Shown one piece after another: positions 10,362-19,833 of a stretch of 40,129 nucleotides of DNA. Under the pieces are notes generated by a model that was not told where the DNA came from, did not search any database, and saw only the letters and a list, made by a program, of their open reading frames with translations. The number at the start of each line of letters is the position of its first letter. Within the stretch, counting starts at the first letter, position 1. Source of the DNA: an uncultured Sphingomonadales bacterium (GTDB lineage Bacteria; Pseudomonadota; Alphaproteobacteria; Sphingomonadales; Sphingomonadaceae); assembly GCA_903923465.1 (NCBI GenBank), contig CAIXXP010000251.1:1-40129 (forward strand). The letters run 5' to 3'. Position numbers and translations under genes: made by a program.

Positions 10362-13300
10362 ATGCGGCTCGCGCAAAACCGCCCGATGCCCGAGGCTGAT
10401 GCCCCCCCGACGCCCGATCCTGACGTAACCCGGGCAGGCTGGTGCCGCCGCCCTGTCATCGCCGGAACCGCGGGCGCGCTTATCATCGCGGCCTTGGCCG
10501 GGGTGGGCATTTGGCGGGTTGAACTGGCCGACCGGCTCCTCACCCACGAGATTCAGGCGATCCATCTGCCGATGCGGTGGCAGTTGCGCGGTATCGGTCT
10601 GGATGGCGCCGTTGTTGGCCGGGTCAGCATCGGCGATCCAGCCCGCCCCGATCTCACGATTGACCGACTGGAGGTGAAAACCGGGCCAAACGGCATTTCC
10701 CGCGTCACGCTGTGGGGCGTGCGGTTGCATGGCCGCCTCAGCCAAGGGCACCTCGGTTTCGGCAGCCTCGATCCCTTGCTCCACGCCCGCTCCGCGACGC
10801 CTTTCCGCCTGCCCGGCTGGGAACTGCGGGTGATAGACGCCCGCGCGGTGATTGATGGCGATGCCGGTATCATCCGGCTCAGCGCCTCTGGCGCCGGCCC
10901 GCTGCGCGACGGCTTTTCCGGCACGATCTCCGGCAATGCCCCGGCTGTGGCGCTCGGCGGCTGCGCCGGCAAGGGCAACGGGCTTGCGGCGCGAATCACG
11001 ACTGCCGGCAGCCAGCCGCAAATCGATGGCAGGCTCTCCAGCGGGCAATGGGCCTGCGGCGGGGCGGTGTTCGCCCACCCCGGGCTCGCATTCAGCGCCC
11101 GGCTGGCTCCGGCGCTGGATGGCGGGGTCGCCCGGCTTGCACTGGGCCCGCTGAACGGCACCCCCGTCAGGGCGCGGGAGCTGGCGCTGGCCGGCCACTG
11201 GCGCTCGGCGTCCGGTGGCGAAGTGAGCGGCGAGGGCACGATTTCCGGCGACGCGGTCGCCCCCTCGGCGGCCGCGCTGGCCCCGCTGATGCAGGGTGTC
11301 GCCGCAGCCCGGGGCACCCTGGCGGCACCATTGCTCGCCAGCCTCGCCCACACCCTCTCCGTCCAGCAAGGCGCGCGGTTGAGCGGCCATTGGGCCTTGC
11401 GGGACGGCGACCAGGGGTTGACCCTGACCGTGCCGGAAGCCCGGCTCACCGGCCCGCAAGGCGACTGGCTGAGACTTTCTCGGCTGACGCTGAGCCCCGC
11501 CGGGCCGGTGGGCGATTTCGCGGTGGGCGGTGGCCTGCCCGCCCTCAACGGGTCCCTCTCGTCGGCAGGGCGCGGCCCCCATGCGCGGCTGATGGTGGCC
11601 ATGCGCGGTGAAGGCTTCGCCGCCGGGGGCGCGCGTATCACGCTGCCTGCGGTGCAAGTGGTAAAAGCGGCCAATGGGGCGCTGGCCGCGCATGCGGCGG
11701 TGGTCCTTTCCGGGCCGCTGCCGGGCGGCCGGGTGGAAAATCTCGCGCTGTCGCTCAACGGCGGCTGGACTGCCCAAAAGGGGCTGCTGCTGGGCACCAC
11801 CTGCACGCCGGTGCGGGCGGACAGGCTGGTGTTCGGCAGCGTGGCCCTGCGCCAGCCGGCGGCCAGCCTGTGCCCGCTGGCGGAGGCTTTGGTAAAAGTC
11901 GGCGCCGGCCCCACCCGCGTCGGCGGGCAGGTCGTTCGGCTGGCGCTGGCCGGGTCGGTGGCGGGCGAAGCCATGCGCGTGACCAGCGGGCCCTTGGCCC
12001 TCGCCTGGTCCCCAACCGGGCAGGGCATGCTCTCCGCCAAGGGCCTGGCGGTGTCGCTGGGGGCGGGCGGCAGCGCGGGCGGGGGCGCCTCGCGTTTCGC
12101 GCTGGCATCAATTTCGGGCAAGCTCGGCCGCGCGGGATGGGATGGCGCCTTTGCCGGCGCAGACGTCGCGCTCGGCGCCGTCCCGGCGGATCTCGCCAAC
12201 GCCGCCGGGCAGTGGAACTGGAGCAATGGCACCTTGCGGCTGGCTGGCATGGGCTTCCAGTTGAAGGACCGTGCCGCCGACGCGCGGTTTTACCCGTTGG
12301 TTGCGCGCGGCGCCTCGCTGGAATTGCGACAGGGCGTCATCCACGCCGCGGCGACCCTGCACGAGCCGAAAACCGACCGCGAGGTGGCGCGGCTGACGGT
12401 GGTGCACGATCTGTCGGCGAGCAGCGGCCGGCTGGACTTCACCGTGCCCGCCCTGTCCTTCGACAAGCGGCTGCAACCCGAGGGGCTCTCCCCGCTGATG
12501 CTCGGCATCATCGCCAATGCCTCGGGTGCGGTATCTGGCGAGGGCGAGGTCGGCTGGCACGGCGGAAAGCTGACCAGCCACGGCAGTTTCGCCACCTCCG
12601 GGTTCGATTTCGCCGCCCCCTTCGGCCCGGTGAAGGGCCTTTCGGGGCACGTGGTTTTCACCGACCTCCTCGGCATGGTCACCGCGCCCGATCAGCATAT
12701 GCACATCGCCAGCATCAACCCCGGCATCGAGGTAAACGATGGCGAGGTCTCCTTTGCCCTCCAGCCGGGCGGGGTGTTGGCGTTGAACGGGGTGCAGTGG
12801 CCCTTCATCGACGGGCGGCTCCGTCTGCTGCCCATCCGCATGGTGCTCGGCGCTGCCGAGTCGCGCCGTTACGAGCTGGTCATCGAGGGGTTGAACGCGT
12901 CCAAGTTCCTGCAATACCTCGACCTTGCCAACATAAGCGCCACCGGCACCTTCGATGGCCATTTGCCGCTGGTCTTCGAGGGCGGCGTCGGGCGGATCGA
13001 GGGCGGGCTGTTGACGGCGCGACCGGGCGGGGGCAGCATCTCCTATGTCGGCGCGCTCAGCTATCGCGACATGGCGCCGATGGCCAATTATGTTTTCCGC
13101 ATGTTGCGTTCGCTGAAATACACCGACATGCAGATCGGCATGGCAGGCCCGCTGGATGGAGATATTGTAACCCGCATGCAACTGAAGGGGGTGGGACAGG
13201 GGCCGGGAGCCTCGCGCAATTTCCTGAGCCGGCAGATCGCCCGCGTGCCGATCCAGTTCAACATCAACGTCCGCGCGCCGTTTTACCGGATGGTGACCTC

Positions 13301-13520
13301 GTTCAGATCGTTTTCCGACCCCTCGCTGCTGGCCGATCCGCGCACGCTGGGGCTGGTCGGATCGGATGGGCGGCCCCTTCACGTCAAGGCGCCGCTGGAG
13401 ATCAGCTCCAGACCCGCTCTCGCCGGAGACCCCCCACCCACGGGCGAAGCCCGGACACCACCCGCGCCATTGGCGGCGCAACCGGGCATTCAGCCCCCAG
13501 TCAGCGAGCACAGGCCATGA
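10362..13520 (+). CDS. YdbH-like AsmA-like-domain protein (predicted intermembrane lipid transport/envelope biogenesis)
   Basis: Long protein with one N-terminal TM segment and beta-rich repeats; C-terminal GVGQGPGASRNFLSRQIARVPIQFNINVRAPFYRMVTSFRSFSDPSL; followed by ynbE- and ydbL-like genes. ORF is open from 10113, so the start is uncertain. Confidence 0.82.
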   Translation: MRLAQNRPMPEADAPPTPDPDVTRAGWCRRPVIAGTAGALIIAALAGVGIWRVELADRLLTHEIQAIHLPMRWQLRGIGLDGAVVGRVSIGDPARPDLTIDRLEVKTGPNGISRVTLWGVRLHGRLSQGHLGFGSLDPLLHARSATPFRLPGWELRVIDARAVIDGDAGIIRLSASGAGPLRDGFSGTISGNAPAVALGGCAGKGNGLAARITTAGSQPQIDGRLSSGQWACGGAVFAHPGLAFSARLAPALDGGVARLALGPLNGTPVRARELALAGHWRSASGGEVSGEGTISGDAVAPSAAALAPLMQGVAAARGTLAAPLLASLAHTLSVQQGARLSGHWALRDGDQGLTLTVPEARLTGPQGDWLRLSRLTLSPAGPVGDFAVGGGLPALNGSLSSAGRGPHARLMVAMRGEGFAAGGARITLPAVQVVKAANGALAAHAAVVLSGPLPGGRVENLALSLNGGWTAQKGLLLGTTCTPVRADRLVFGSVALRQPAASLCPLAEALVKVGAGPTRVGGQVVRLALAGSVAGEAMRVTSGPLALAWSPTGQGMLSAKGLAVSLGAGGSAGGGASRFALASISGKLGRAGWDGAFAGADVALGAVPADLANAAGQWNWSNGTLRLAGMGFQLKDRAADARFYPLVARGASLELRQGVIHAAATLHEPKTDREVARLTVVHDLSASSGRLDFTVPALSFDKRLQPEGLSPLMLGIIANASGAVSGEGEVGWHGGKLTSHGSFATSGFDFAAPFGPVKGLSGHVVFTDLLGMVTAPDQHMHIASINPGIEVNDGEVSFALQPGGVLALNGVQWPFIDGRLRLLPIRMVLGAAESRRYELVIEGLNASKFLQYLDLANISATGTFDGHLPLVFEGGVGRIEGGLLTARPGGGSISYVGALSYRDMAPMANYVFRMLRSLKYTDMQIGMAGPLDGDIVTRMQLKGVGQGPGASRNFLSRQIARVPIQFNINVRAPFYRMVTSFRSFSDPSLLADPRTLGLVGSDGRPLHVKAPLEISSRPALAGDPPPTGEARTPPAPLAAQPGIQPPVSEHRP

Positions 13521-13834
13521 ATACACCCAGGTTGATCAACCCCCTTCAGGCGGCAAAGCCTTTCGCGGCAACGCCTTTGGCGGCAACACCTTTGGCGACA
13601 GCGCCTCTCCAAGCCGGCAGGATGGATCGCCGGCGCTGGCAAGGGGCGATAGCAAGTGGAGCGACAATAGCGATGTGCGGGGCGATGTGCGGGGCGCTCT
13701 CGGCCTGTATCACGGTAAACGCGCCGTCCAAGCCGATCGTCATCGAACTCAATATCAACATCAAGCAGGAAGTGGTTTATCGTCTCGCCGCCGATGCGGG
13801 CAAGACGATCGATAGCAACAAGGAAATCTTCTGA
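13517..13834 (+). CDS. YnbE-like lipoprotein
   Basis: ATGA overlap with the ydbH-like gene; lipobox ALSAC; CITVNAPSKPIVIELNINIKQEVVYRLAADAGKTIDSNKEIF is YnbE-like. Mature start may be internal at 13622 (MDRRRWQGAIASG...LSAC). Confidence 0.82.
   Translation: MNTPRLINPLQAAKPFAATPLAATPLATAPLQAGRMDRRRWQGAIASGATIAMCGAMCGALSACITVNAPSKPIVIELNINIKQEVVYRLAADAGKTIDSNKEIF
13558..13602 (+). repeat. three tandem 15-bp units in the ynbE-like 5' region
   Basis: GCCTTTCGCGGCAAC / GCCTTTGGCGGCAAC / ACCTTTGGCGACAGC. Confidence 0.92.
13670..13693 (+). repeat. 12-bp perfect tandem duplication in the lipoprotein signal sequence
   Basis: GCGATGTGCGGG x2, just upstream of the lipobox Cys. Confidence 0.93.
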
Positions 13835-14229
13835 TGCGCACCCGGATCTCTCACAGGGCCTTGCTGGCACTCGCCGGCGGCTGCGCCATCGCCGCGCTGG
13901 TCCCCTCCGCCATGGCCGAGGGGCGCGACCCCGCCTATGCCGCCGCCCGCGCGCGCGGCGATGTGGGCGAAAAGGTCGATGGTTATCTGGGGCTGGTCGG
14001 CGCGGGCGATCCGGCGTTGAAGCGCATGGTGGAAGACCTCAATATCCGGCGCAAGGCGGTCTATGCCGAACACGCGCAGGCCCAGCATGCCACGGTGGAG
14101 GAATATGCCTTCACCTCCGGCTGCCACCTGATCGAGGCCACGGTGCCCGGCGAGAAATACCAGGCCCCGGATGGCACATGGCACGTGCGCACCAGCGCCC
14201 CCCCGCTCCGGGATGCCCGCTGCCCCTAG
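13834..14229 (+). CDS. YdbL-like periplasmic protein (DUF1318)
   Basis: Signal peptide followed by EGRDPAYAAARARGDVGEKVDGYLGLVGAGDPALKRMVEDLNIRRKAVYAEHA; TGATG overlap with the upstream gene. Confidence 0.85.
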   Translation: MRTRISHRALLALAGGCAIAALVPSAMAEGRDPAYAAARARGDVGEKVDGYLGLVGAGDPALKRMVEDLNIRRKAVYAEHAQAQHATVEEYAFTSGCHLIEATVPGEKYQAPDGTWHVRTSAPPLRDARCP

Positions 14230-14438
14230 GCCCGGGCGCTCCCGGTTAAGCGCCGGGGTGCGGCCGGGCGGCGGAATGTCTGGCAGGTTTCGACGGGCGC
14301 GGTTCAGGCCGCGACCGTCAGGCACGTTGGCGATTGCCCCGAAGAATCGCATGCTGCCTGGTATGACAGCGCCGTGGCACGCAAGCTGATACCTCAGGTT
14401 GCACTGGCAAAATTGCCGTTCCATCCCCATTTGAGGGT

Positions 14439-15383
14439 ATGGCAACCGATACACCCAAAACGATCGTCTCCATCGTCGGTCTCGACAAGACCTACAACGG
14501 TGGCCACCACGCGCTAAAGTCGGTCGATCTGGAAATCTACCGTGGCGAGATCTTCGCCCTGCTGGGGCCAAACGGTGCCGGGAAGACGACGCTGATCGGC
14601 ATCGTTTGCGGGCTTGTCCGCGCCACCGGCGGCACGGTAATAGCCGACGGCCACGACATCGCGCATGATTATCGCGCCGCGCGGGCGAAGATCGGGCTGG
14701 TGCCGCAGGAATTGTCGACCGACATGTTCGAGACGGTGTGGCACTCGGTGAATTATAGCCGCGGCCTGTTCGGAAAGCCGCGCGACCATGCCCATGTCGA
14801 GCAGGTGCTGCGCGATCTTTCGCTGTGGGAGAAGCGCAACAGCAAGATTGGCGCGCTCTCCGGCGGGATGAAGCGCCGCGTCCTGATCGCGAAGGCCTTG
14901 TCGCACGAGCCGACGATCCTGTTCCTGGACGAGCCGACCGCTGGTGTTCACGTCGAACTGCGCCGCGACATGTGGGAAATGGTCCGTGCCCTGCGCGATC
15001 GGGGCGTCACCATCATCCTCACCACCCATTACATCGAGGAAGCCGAGGAGATGGCTGATCGCATCGGTGTGATCGATGGGGGAAAGATCATTTTGATCGA
15101 GGAGAAGCACGCGCTGATGCAGAAGCTTGGACGGACGCGTGTGACCATCGGATTAAATGAACGGCTCGATGTGATACCCCCGGCGCTGGCCGACGAACGC
15201 CTCGCGCTGGCCGACGATGGGAGGTCGCTGGTGCTCACCCTGATGGGAGAGGACGATGGCGCGACCGGCGCCGCCGATCTGATCAAGCGGCTCAGTGCCG
15301 AGGGCGTCGAATTCCGTTCGATCGATACGGCGAGATCGTCGCTCGAGGATATTTTTGTCGATCTGGTGGAGAAGCGGCCATGA
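14439..15383 (+). CDS. ABC transporter ATP-binding protein (YadG-like)
   Basis: Walker [15 protein letters not shown], signature [15 protein letters not shown], Walker [13 protein letters not shown]-loop [19 protein letters not shown]. Confidence 0.95.
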   Translation: MATDTPKTIVSIVGLDKTYNGGHHALKSVDLEIYRGEIFALLGPNGAGKTTLIGIVCGLVRATGGTVIADGHDIAHDYRAARAKIGLVPQELSTDMFETVWHSVNYSRGLFGKPRDHAHVEQVLRDLSLWEKRNSKIGALSGGMKRRVLIAKALSHEPTILFLDEPTAGVHVELRRDMWEMVRALRDRGVTIILTTHYIEEAEEMADRIGVIDGGKIILIEEKHALMQKLGRTRVTIGLNERLDVIPPALADERLALADDGRSLVLTLMGEDDGATGAADLIKRLSAEGVEFRSIDTARSSLEDIFVDLVEKRP

Positions 15384-16141
15384 ACCTGTACGCGGTGCGC
15401 GCCATCTACACGTTCGAACTGGGTCGCACGATCCGGACCCTGTTTCAGAGTCTGGCCTCGCCGGTGATATCCACGTCGCTGTATTTCATCGTGTTTGGAT
15501 CCGCCATCGGATCACGGATGCATACCATCGACGGCGTCAGCTATGGCGCCTTCATCGTGCCGGGCCTGATCATGCTCGCATTGCTGACAGAGAGTGTTTC
15601 CAACGCTTCGTTCGGCATCTATCTTCCGCGCTTCACCGGCACGATCTACGAATTGCTGTCGGCACCGGTATCGGCGTTCGAGGCGCTGCTGGGCTATGTC
15701 GGCGCGTCGGCAACAAAGTCAGCAATTCTGGGCTTCATCATCCTGGGCACAGCGCGGTTATTCGTCCCGTTCGAGATAATTCATCCCTTTTGGGCATTCG
15801 CGTTTTTGATCCTGATCTCGGTCAGCTTCAGCCTGTTCGGCTTCATCCTGGGGCTATGGGCCGACGGCTTCGAGAAGCTTCAGGTCGTGCCGATCATGAT
15901 CATAACGCCGCTCACATTCCTTGGTGGCACCTTTTATTCGATCTCGATGCTGCCGCCGGCTTGGCAGACCGTTACGATGTTCAACCCGATCGTTTATCTG
16001 GTGAATGGCTTCCGTTGGTCGTTTTATGGCCATTCGGATGTTGGCGTCCTATTCAGCGTGGGCATGATCATCATGTTCATGGCCTTGTGCGTCGCGATCA
16101 TCGCCTGGATCTTCAAGACCGGCTGGCGCCTGCGCACCTGA
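15380..16141 (+). CDS. ABC-2 type transporter permease (YadH-like)
   Basis: ATGA overlap with the ATPase; multiple TM helices; [41 protein letters not shown]. Confidence 0.93.
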   Translation: MNLYAVRAIYTFELGRTIRTLFQSLASPVISTSLYFIVFGSAIGSRMHTIDGVSYGAFIVPGLIMLALLTESVSNASFGIYLPRFTGTIYELLSAPVSAFEALLGYVGASATKSAILGFIILGTARLFVPFEIIHPFWAFAFLILISVSFSLFGFILGLWADGFEKLQVVPIMIITPLTFLGGTFYSISMLPPAWQTVTMFNPIVYLVNGFRWSFYGHSDVGVLFSVGMIIMFMALCVAIIAWIFKTGWRLRT

Positions 16142-16492
16142 AAATCGTCGGGCACGACCGCTTTGATGGCCACTGGCGCTGGAGGCCGCTGAGGGCAACA
16201 GCCACTTGACGCGGCGGCGACACGCCGTCCGGGCCCGGCGCCATGGCGGCCATTAGTGCCGCCGCGCCGATTACCGTGTTGCCGCCATCCCTTCGCGTTC
16301 CGCCAGAGGCTCGATCCGGGCGCATTGCCGGGCCGGGTCCGTCCAGTCGCTTCACGCTCCTTGCGCGTGAGCGTGGGTGTCGGAGCATTTGCCTTCAGTT
16401 TTCGAACGGCCCGCACGCCTTCCGCGCGGGCCGCTGGCAACACCGCGCCAATCTGGTAGACGCTGATACACCAACAGATCGGTTCAATCTCA

Positions 16493-17167
16493 ATGCGCTT
16501 GCTTCTTGTCGAGGATGACGCGGCACTGGCTGCCGCGCTGATCGCCGATCTCAACCGGCGCGGCTTTGCGAGTGATGCCGCCGTCAACGGCGAGGATGCC
16601 GCGCACTTCCTCCAAACAAGCCAGTATGGTGCGATGATCCTCGACCTTGGCTTGCCCGATGGCGACGGGCTGGATCTGGTCCGCAAGCTGCGCGCGCAGG
16701 CCGATCCCTTACCGGTATTGGTGCTCACGGCCCGGGGCGATCTGGAATCGCGCATCGTCGGGCTCGAAGCCGGCGCTGACGATTACCTTGCAAAGCCCTT
16801 TTCTCCCGACGAGCTGGTGGCGCGGTTGCGTGCCATCCTGCGGCGCGGAGGCACCTACCAGGGGCGCGAGATCGTGTGCGGCAATCTTGCCTTCGATACC
16901 GACAACACGCAGCTGACGGTTGCAGGACAGTCGGTTGCTGTATCCCCGCGAGAGGCAGCGCTACTGGACCTGTTATTGCGCCGCACAGGCCTCGTTGTTA
17001 CCAAACGCCTCGCGGAGGATCAGTTGTTCGGTGCTCAGGACTTGCTCGGCTCCAACGCCATCGAGGTCTATGTCCATCGCCTGCGGCAGAAGCTCGACGC
17101 GGCGGGCAGTTCGGTGGAGATCGTCACCATTCGCGGTGTCGGCTATCTGCTGAGGCCGGCGGCATGA
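16493..17167 (+). CDS. OmpR/PhoB-family response regulator
   Basis: MRLLLVEDDAALAAAL, MILDLGLPDGDGLDLV, VLTARG, ADDYLAKPFSPDELVARLRA; C-terminal winged helix ending IEVYVHRLRQKLDAAGSSVEIVTIRGVGYLLRP. Confidence 0.96.
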   Translation: MRLLLVEDDAALAAALIADLNRRGFASDAAVNGEDAAHFLQTSQYGAMILDLGLPDGDGLDLVRKLRAQADPLPVLVLTARGDLESRIVGLEAGADDYLAKPFSPDELVARLRAILRRGGTYQGREIVCGNLAFDTDNTQLTVAGQSVAVSPREAALLDLLLRRTGLVVTKRLAEDQLFGAQDLLGSNAIEVYVHRLRQKLDAAGSSVEIVTIRGVGYLLRPAA

Positions 17168-18540
17168 TCGCCAAAACCAGGCTGCTGTCGGGTTCGCTGC
17201 TGACGCGCATCCTGGTCGTGGAGGCGTTGACCATCGTGGCCGCCTGTATCGCGCTGCCACTGCTTGCGCGCGGCATGCTCACCAACAGTGTCACCCGCAT
17301 CGAGAACGACCTTCTGCTCGGCCAGGCCGAAACCGTGGCCAGAGGCCTCAGCCATGCATCAGGATCGGCGCCAGGTGCCGGTTGGCATGTCGACCTCGGC
17401 GAGGCGCTGCGGCCGATTTACGCCACTGGCTATGATGGCCGCGCCTTTGCCGTAGTCGACGCGCAGCATCACCTGTTGGCAGCGAGCCGCTATGCGTCGC
17501 CGGCGCTGTGGCCGCCAATGCCGTATTCCGCTCATATGCAACGCTTCGAGACCGGGTCTCTGGTTGGCCTCCGGTTGCCGGTCGAAGTCGATAGAGCGCG
17601 CCTGTGGGTGGTGGTGACACAGGACCAGACACGTCCCGGCGCTGTGGTCGATGATGTCGTCCGTGCCTTTCTGCCGCGCTACCTTGTCGGGCTGGTGGCT
17701 CTGCTGCTGCTGATGCCGCTGATTAACGGGATCATCCTGTGGCACTCCTTCCAGAAGCTGCGCCGGGTTGCCCACGAAGCCGGGGCAATCAGCCCGCAGG
17801 CCCTGCACGCCAGACTGGACGAGAGCGGGCTGCCCTCCGAGGCACGCGCGCTGGTGCGGGCCACCAACGAACTGCTGGAGCGGGTGCAGGCCGCGTTTCA
17901 CCTGCAGGAAGAATTCGCCGGCAATGTCGCCCATGAATTGCGCACGCCGCTGGCCGCGCTGAGGGTACAGATCGGGCTGATTGATGACGGGCCGGTACGC
18001 GATACCATGATCCGCCAGATCGAGCGTATGTCGCATGTGCTCTCGCAATTGCGCGATCTGGCGTCGCTTGAAAGTGCCAACAGCGCCGAGATGGCCGCAC
18101 TGGACCTTTCGGAACTGGTGATCGGGCTCGTCGCCGAGATGACGCCAGAGATCCTCAACCAGGCGCGCAGTATCGCCGTTGTCGGTGAGGAACAGGCGAT
18201 CCTGGTGCTTGGCAACCGCGTGCAGATCAATATCGCGCTGCAAAACCTCATCGACAATGCGCTCAAGCACACGCCGGGTGGCCACCATATCGAGGTCAGC
18301 CTGGGGGCCGAGGGCAGCGTCCGGGTTGCCGATGATGGCCCTGGCATTGCGGAGGATGATTCCCCGCATCTGGTGCGGCGTCTGTGGCGCGCCGATCAGC
18401 AGCGCAGCGATGGCGCCGGGCTTGGCTTGTCGATCGTGCAACGCATCGTGGATTCTCATCACGGCCGGCTGGAGATCGGCAGGTCGGCCAGGGGCGGGGC
18501 GTTGTTTTCGCTGATTCTGCCGCTCGCGCCACGCCCGTAA
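17164..18540 (+). CDS. sensor histidine kinase
   Basis: ATGA overlap with the regulator; H-box FAGNVAHELRTPLAALR, N-box LQNLIDNALKHTPGG, G-boxes VADDGPGI and GAGLGLSIVQRI. Confidence 0.95.
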   Translation: MIAKTRLLSGSLLTRILVVEALTIVAACIALPLLARGMLTNSVTRIENDLLLGQAETVARGLSHASGSAPGAGWHVDLGEALRPIYATGYDGRAFAVVDAQHHLLAASRYASPALWPPMPYSAHMQRFETGSLVGLRLPVEVDRARLWVVVTQDQTRPGAVVDDVVRAFLPRYLVGLVALLLLMPLINGIILWHSFQKLRRVAHEAGAISPQALHARLDESGLPSEARALVRATNELLERVQAAFHLQEEFAGNVAHELRTPLAALRVQIGLIDDGPVRDTMIRQIERMSHVLSQLRDLASLESANSAEMAALDLSELVIGLVAEMTPEILNQARSIAVVGEEQAILVLGNRVQINIALQNLIDNALKHTPGGHHIEVSLGAEGSVRVADDGPGIAEDDSPHLVRRLWRADQQRSDGAGLGLSIVQRIVDSHHGRLEIGRSARGGALFSLILPLAPRP

Positions 18541-18603
18541 GGCGCCTGTAAGCATCGCCTCGTAGGGCCGGGGGAGCTTCGCTGAACAGGCCGCCCTCCA
18601 CTG

Positions 18604-19809
18604 ATGACCGATATCACGACCCACGAAAGCGGCGCCGGGCAGGATACCCCGATATTCGAGCTGGATGCGGCCCGGCAAAAGCGGGTGGTGATTGGCGCTG
18701 TTCTGGCGGTGGTCGTGCTGTTCTGGGGTGCGCCCGCGGCTTGGCACGCGCTGTTTCCGCCGCCAGCCGAAGCGCCCCCCGCGGCCGACGATGGCACCTT
18801 TGCCGCCACGCAGAAGCAATGGGAAACCCTGCGCTTCGAGACAGTGCATCGCCAGAACCTGCAAAACGCGGTCACCACGGACGGCAAGATCGCGGTGGAC
18901 GATGACCACACCACGCAGGTTTTCTCGCCGTTCACCGGCCGCGTCACCCGCGTTTTCGTGCAGGCTGGCGACAGGGTAAAGGCGGGCTCGCCGCTGTTCG
19001 CGGTGGTCGCCAACGAGGCCGCGCAAAGCGACGCCGACATTCTGGCCACCACCGCCCAGTTGCAAGCGGCGCAAGCCGCCGAGGCCCGCCAGCACGATCT
19101 GGTGCAGCACGATGGCGCCGCGATAAAGGACTGGGAACAGTCCAGGGTCGATCTGGCAACGGCGCAGGGGGCCGCCGCCGCCGCCCATGCGCGCCGGCAG
19201 GCGCTTGGCGCCAGCATCGCCCATGGCGAGGCCATTGTGCGCGCGCCGGTGGGCGGCGTGGTCACCCAGCGGCTGATCGGCGTCGGGCAGAACATCGCCA
19301 GCGCGGCCGGCGGCGGGGCGACGCAGGCCTTCACCATCAGCGATTTCACCAAGGTCTGGGCCGTGGGCAACCTGCGCGAGGAAGACGCCGGCAAGGTCCA
19401 CGTCGGGCAGGAGGCGCTGGTTACCCTGCTGGTCGACCCCAGCCACCCGATCCACGCGCGCGTCAGCTATGTGGCACCCATGCTGGACCCTGTGTCGCGA
19501 CGCCTGACCGTGCGCGCGGTGCTCGACAATCGCGACGGCCGCCTGAAGCCGGAAATGTACGCCAGCTTCGCCTTGCTCACCGGGGGCGGCCAAACCATGC
19601 TCTCCGCGCCCGAAAGCGCGGTGATCTTCGAGGGCAGCACCGCCCGCGTGTGGGTGGCGCGCGCCAGTGATCATCACCTGGGGGTAAGGGCCGTGCAGAC
19701 CGGGGCCACGGTGGATGGCCGGGTGGAGATACTGGACGGGCTGAAGGACGGCGAAACGGTGGTTACCGCCGGTTCGCTGTTCATCGACCGCGGCGCCAGG
19801 GCCGATTGA
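18604..19809 (+). CDS. efflux RND transporter periplasmic adaptor subunit (CzcB-like)
   Basis: One N-terminal TM segment; FSPFTGRVTRVFVQAGDRVKAGSPLFAV, IVRAPVGGVVTQRLIGVGQNI, ILDGLKDGETVVTAGSLFIDRGA. Confidence 0.92.
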   Translation: MTDITTHESGAGQDTPIFELDAARQKRVVIGAVLAVVVLFWGAPAAWHALFPPPAEAPPAADDGTFAATQKQWETLRFETVHRQNLQNAVTTDGKIAVDDDHTTQVFSPFTGRVTRVFVQAGDRVKAGSPLFAVVANEAAQSDADILATTAQLQAAQAAEARQHDLVQHDGAAIKDWEQSRVDLATAQGAAAAAHARRQALGASIAHGEAIVRAPVGGVVTQRLIGVGQNIASAAGGGATQAFTISDFTKVWAVGNLREEDAGKVHVGQEALVTLLVDPSHPIHARVSYVAPMLDPVSRRLTVRAVLDNRDGRLKPEMYASFALLTGGGQTMLSAPESAVIFEGSTARVWVARASDHHLGVRAVQTGATVDGRVEILDGLKDGETVVTAGSLFIDRGARAD

Positions 19810-19833
19810 GGCCAGCGCCATGAAGCCCCGCCG

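Noticed and set aside
9936-11777. 613-aa minus-strand ORF (and the 565-aa ORF at 10553..12250)
   Set aside because: Shadows of the ydbH-like gene, low complexity.
11870-13516. 5' part of the 654-aa plus-strand ORF
   Set aside because: Out-of-frame Arg-rich reading of the ydbH-like gene; only its 3' end (from 13517) is real (ynbE-like).
16455-16465. GGTAGACGCTG, also present at 24803..24813
   Set aside because: 11-bp match without extension; probably chance.
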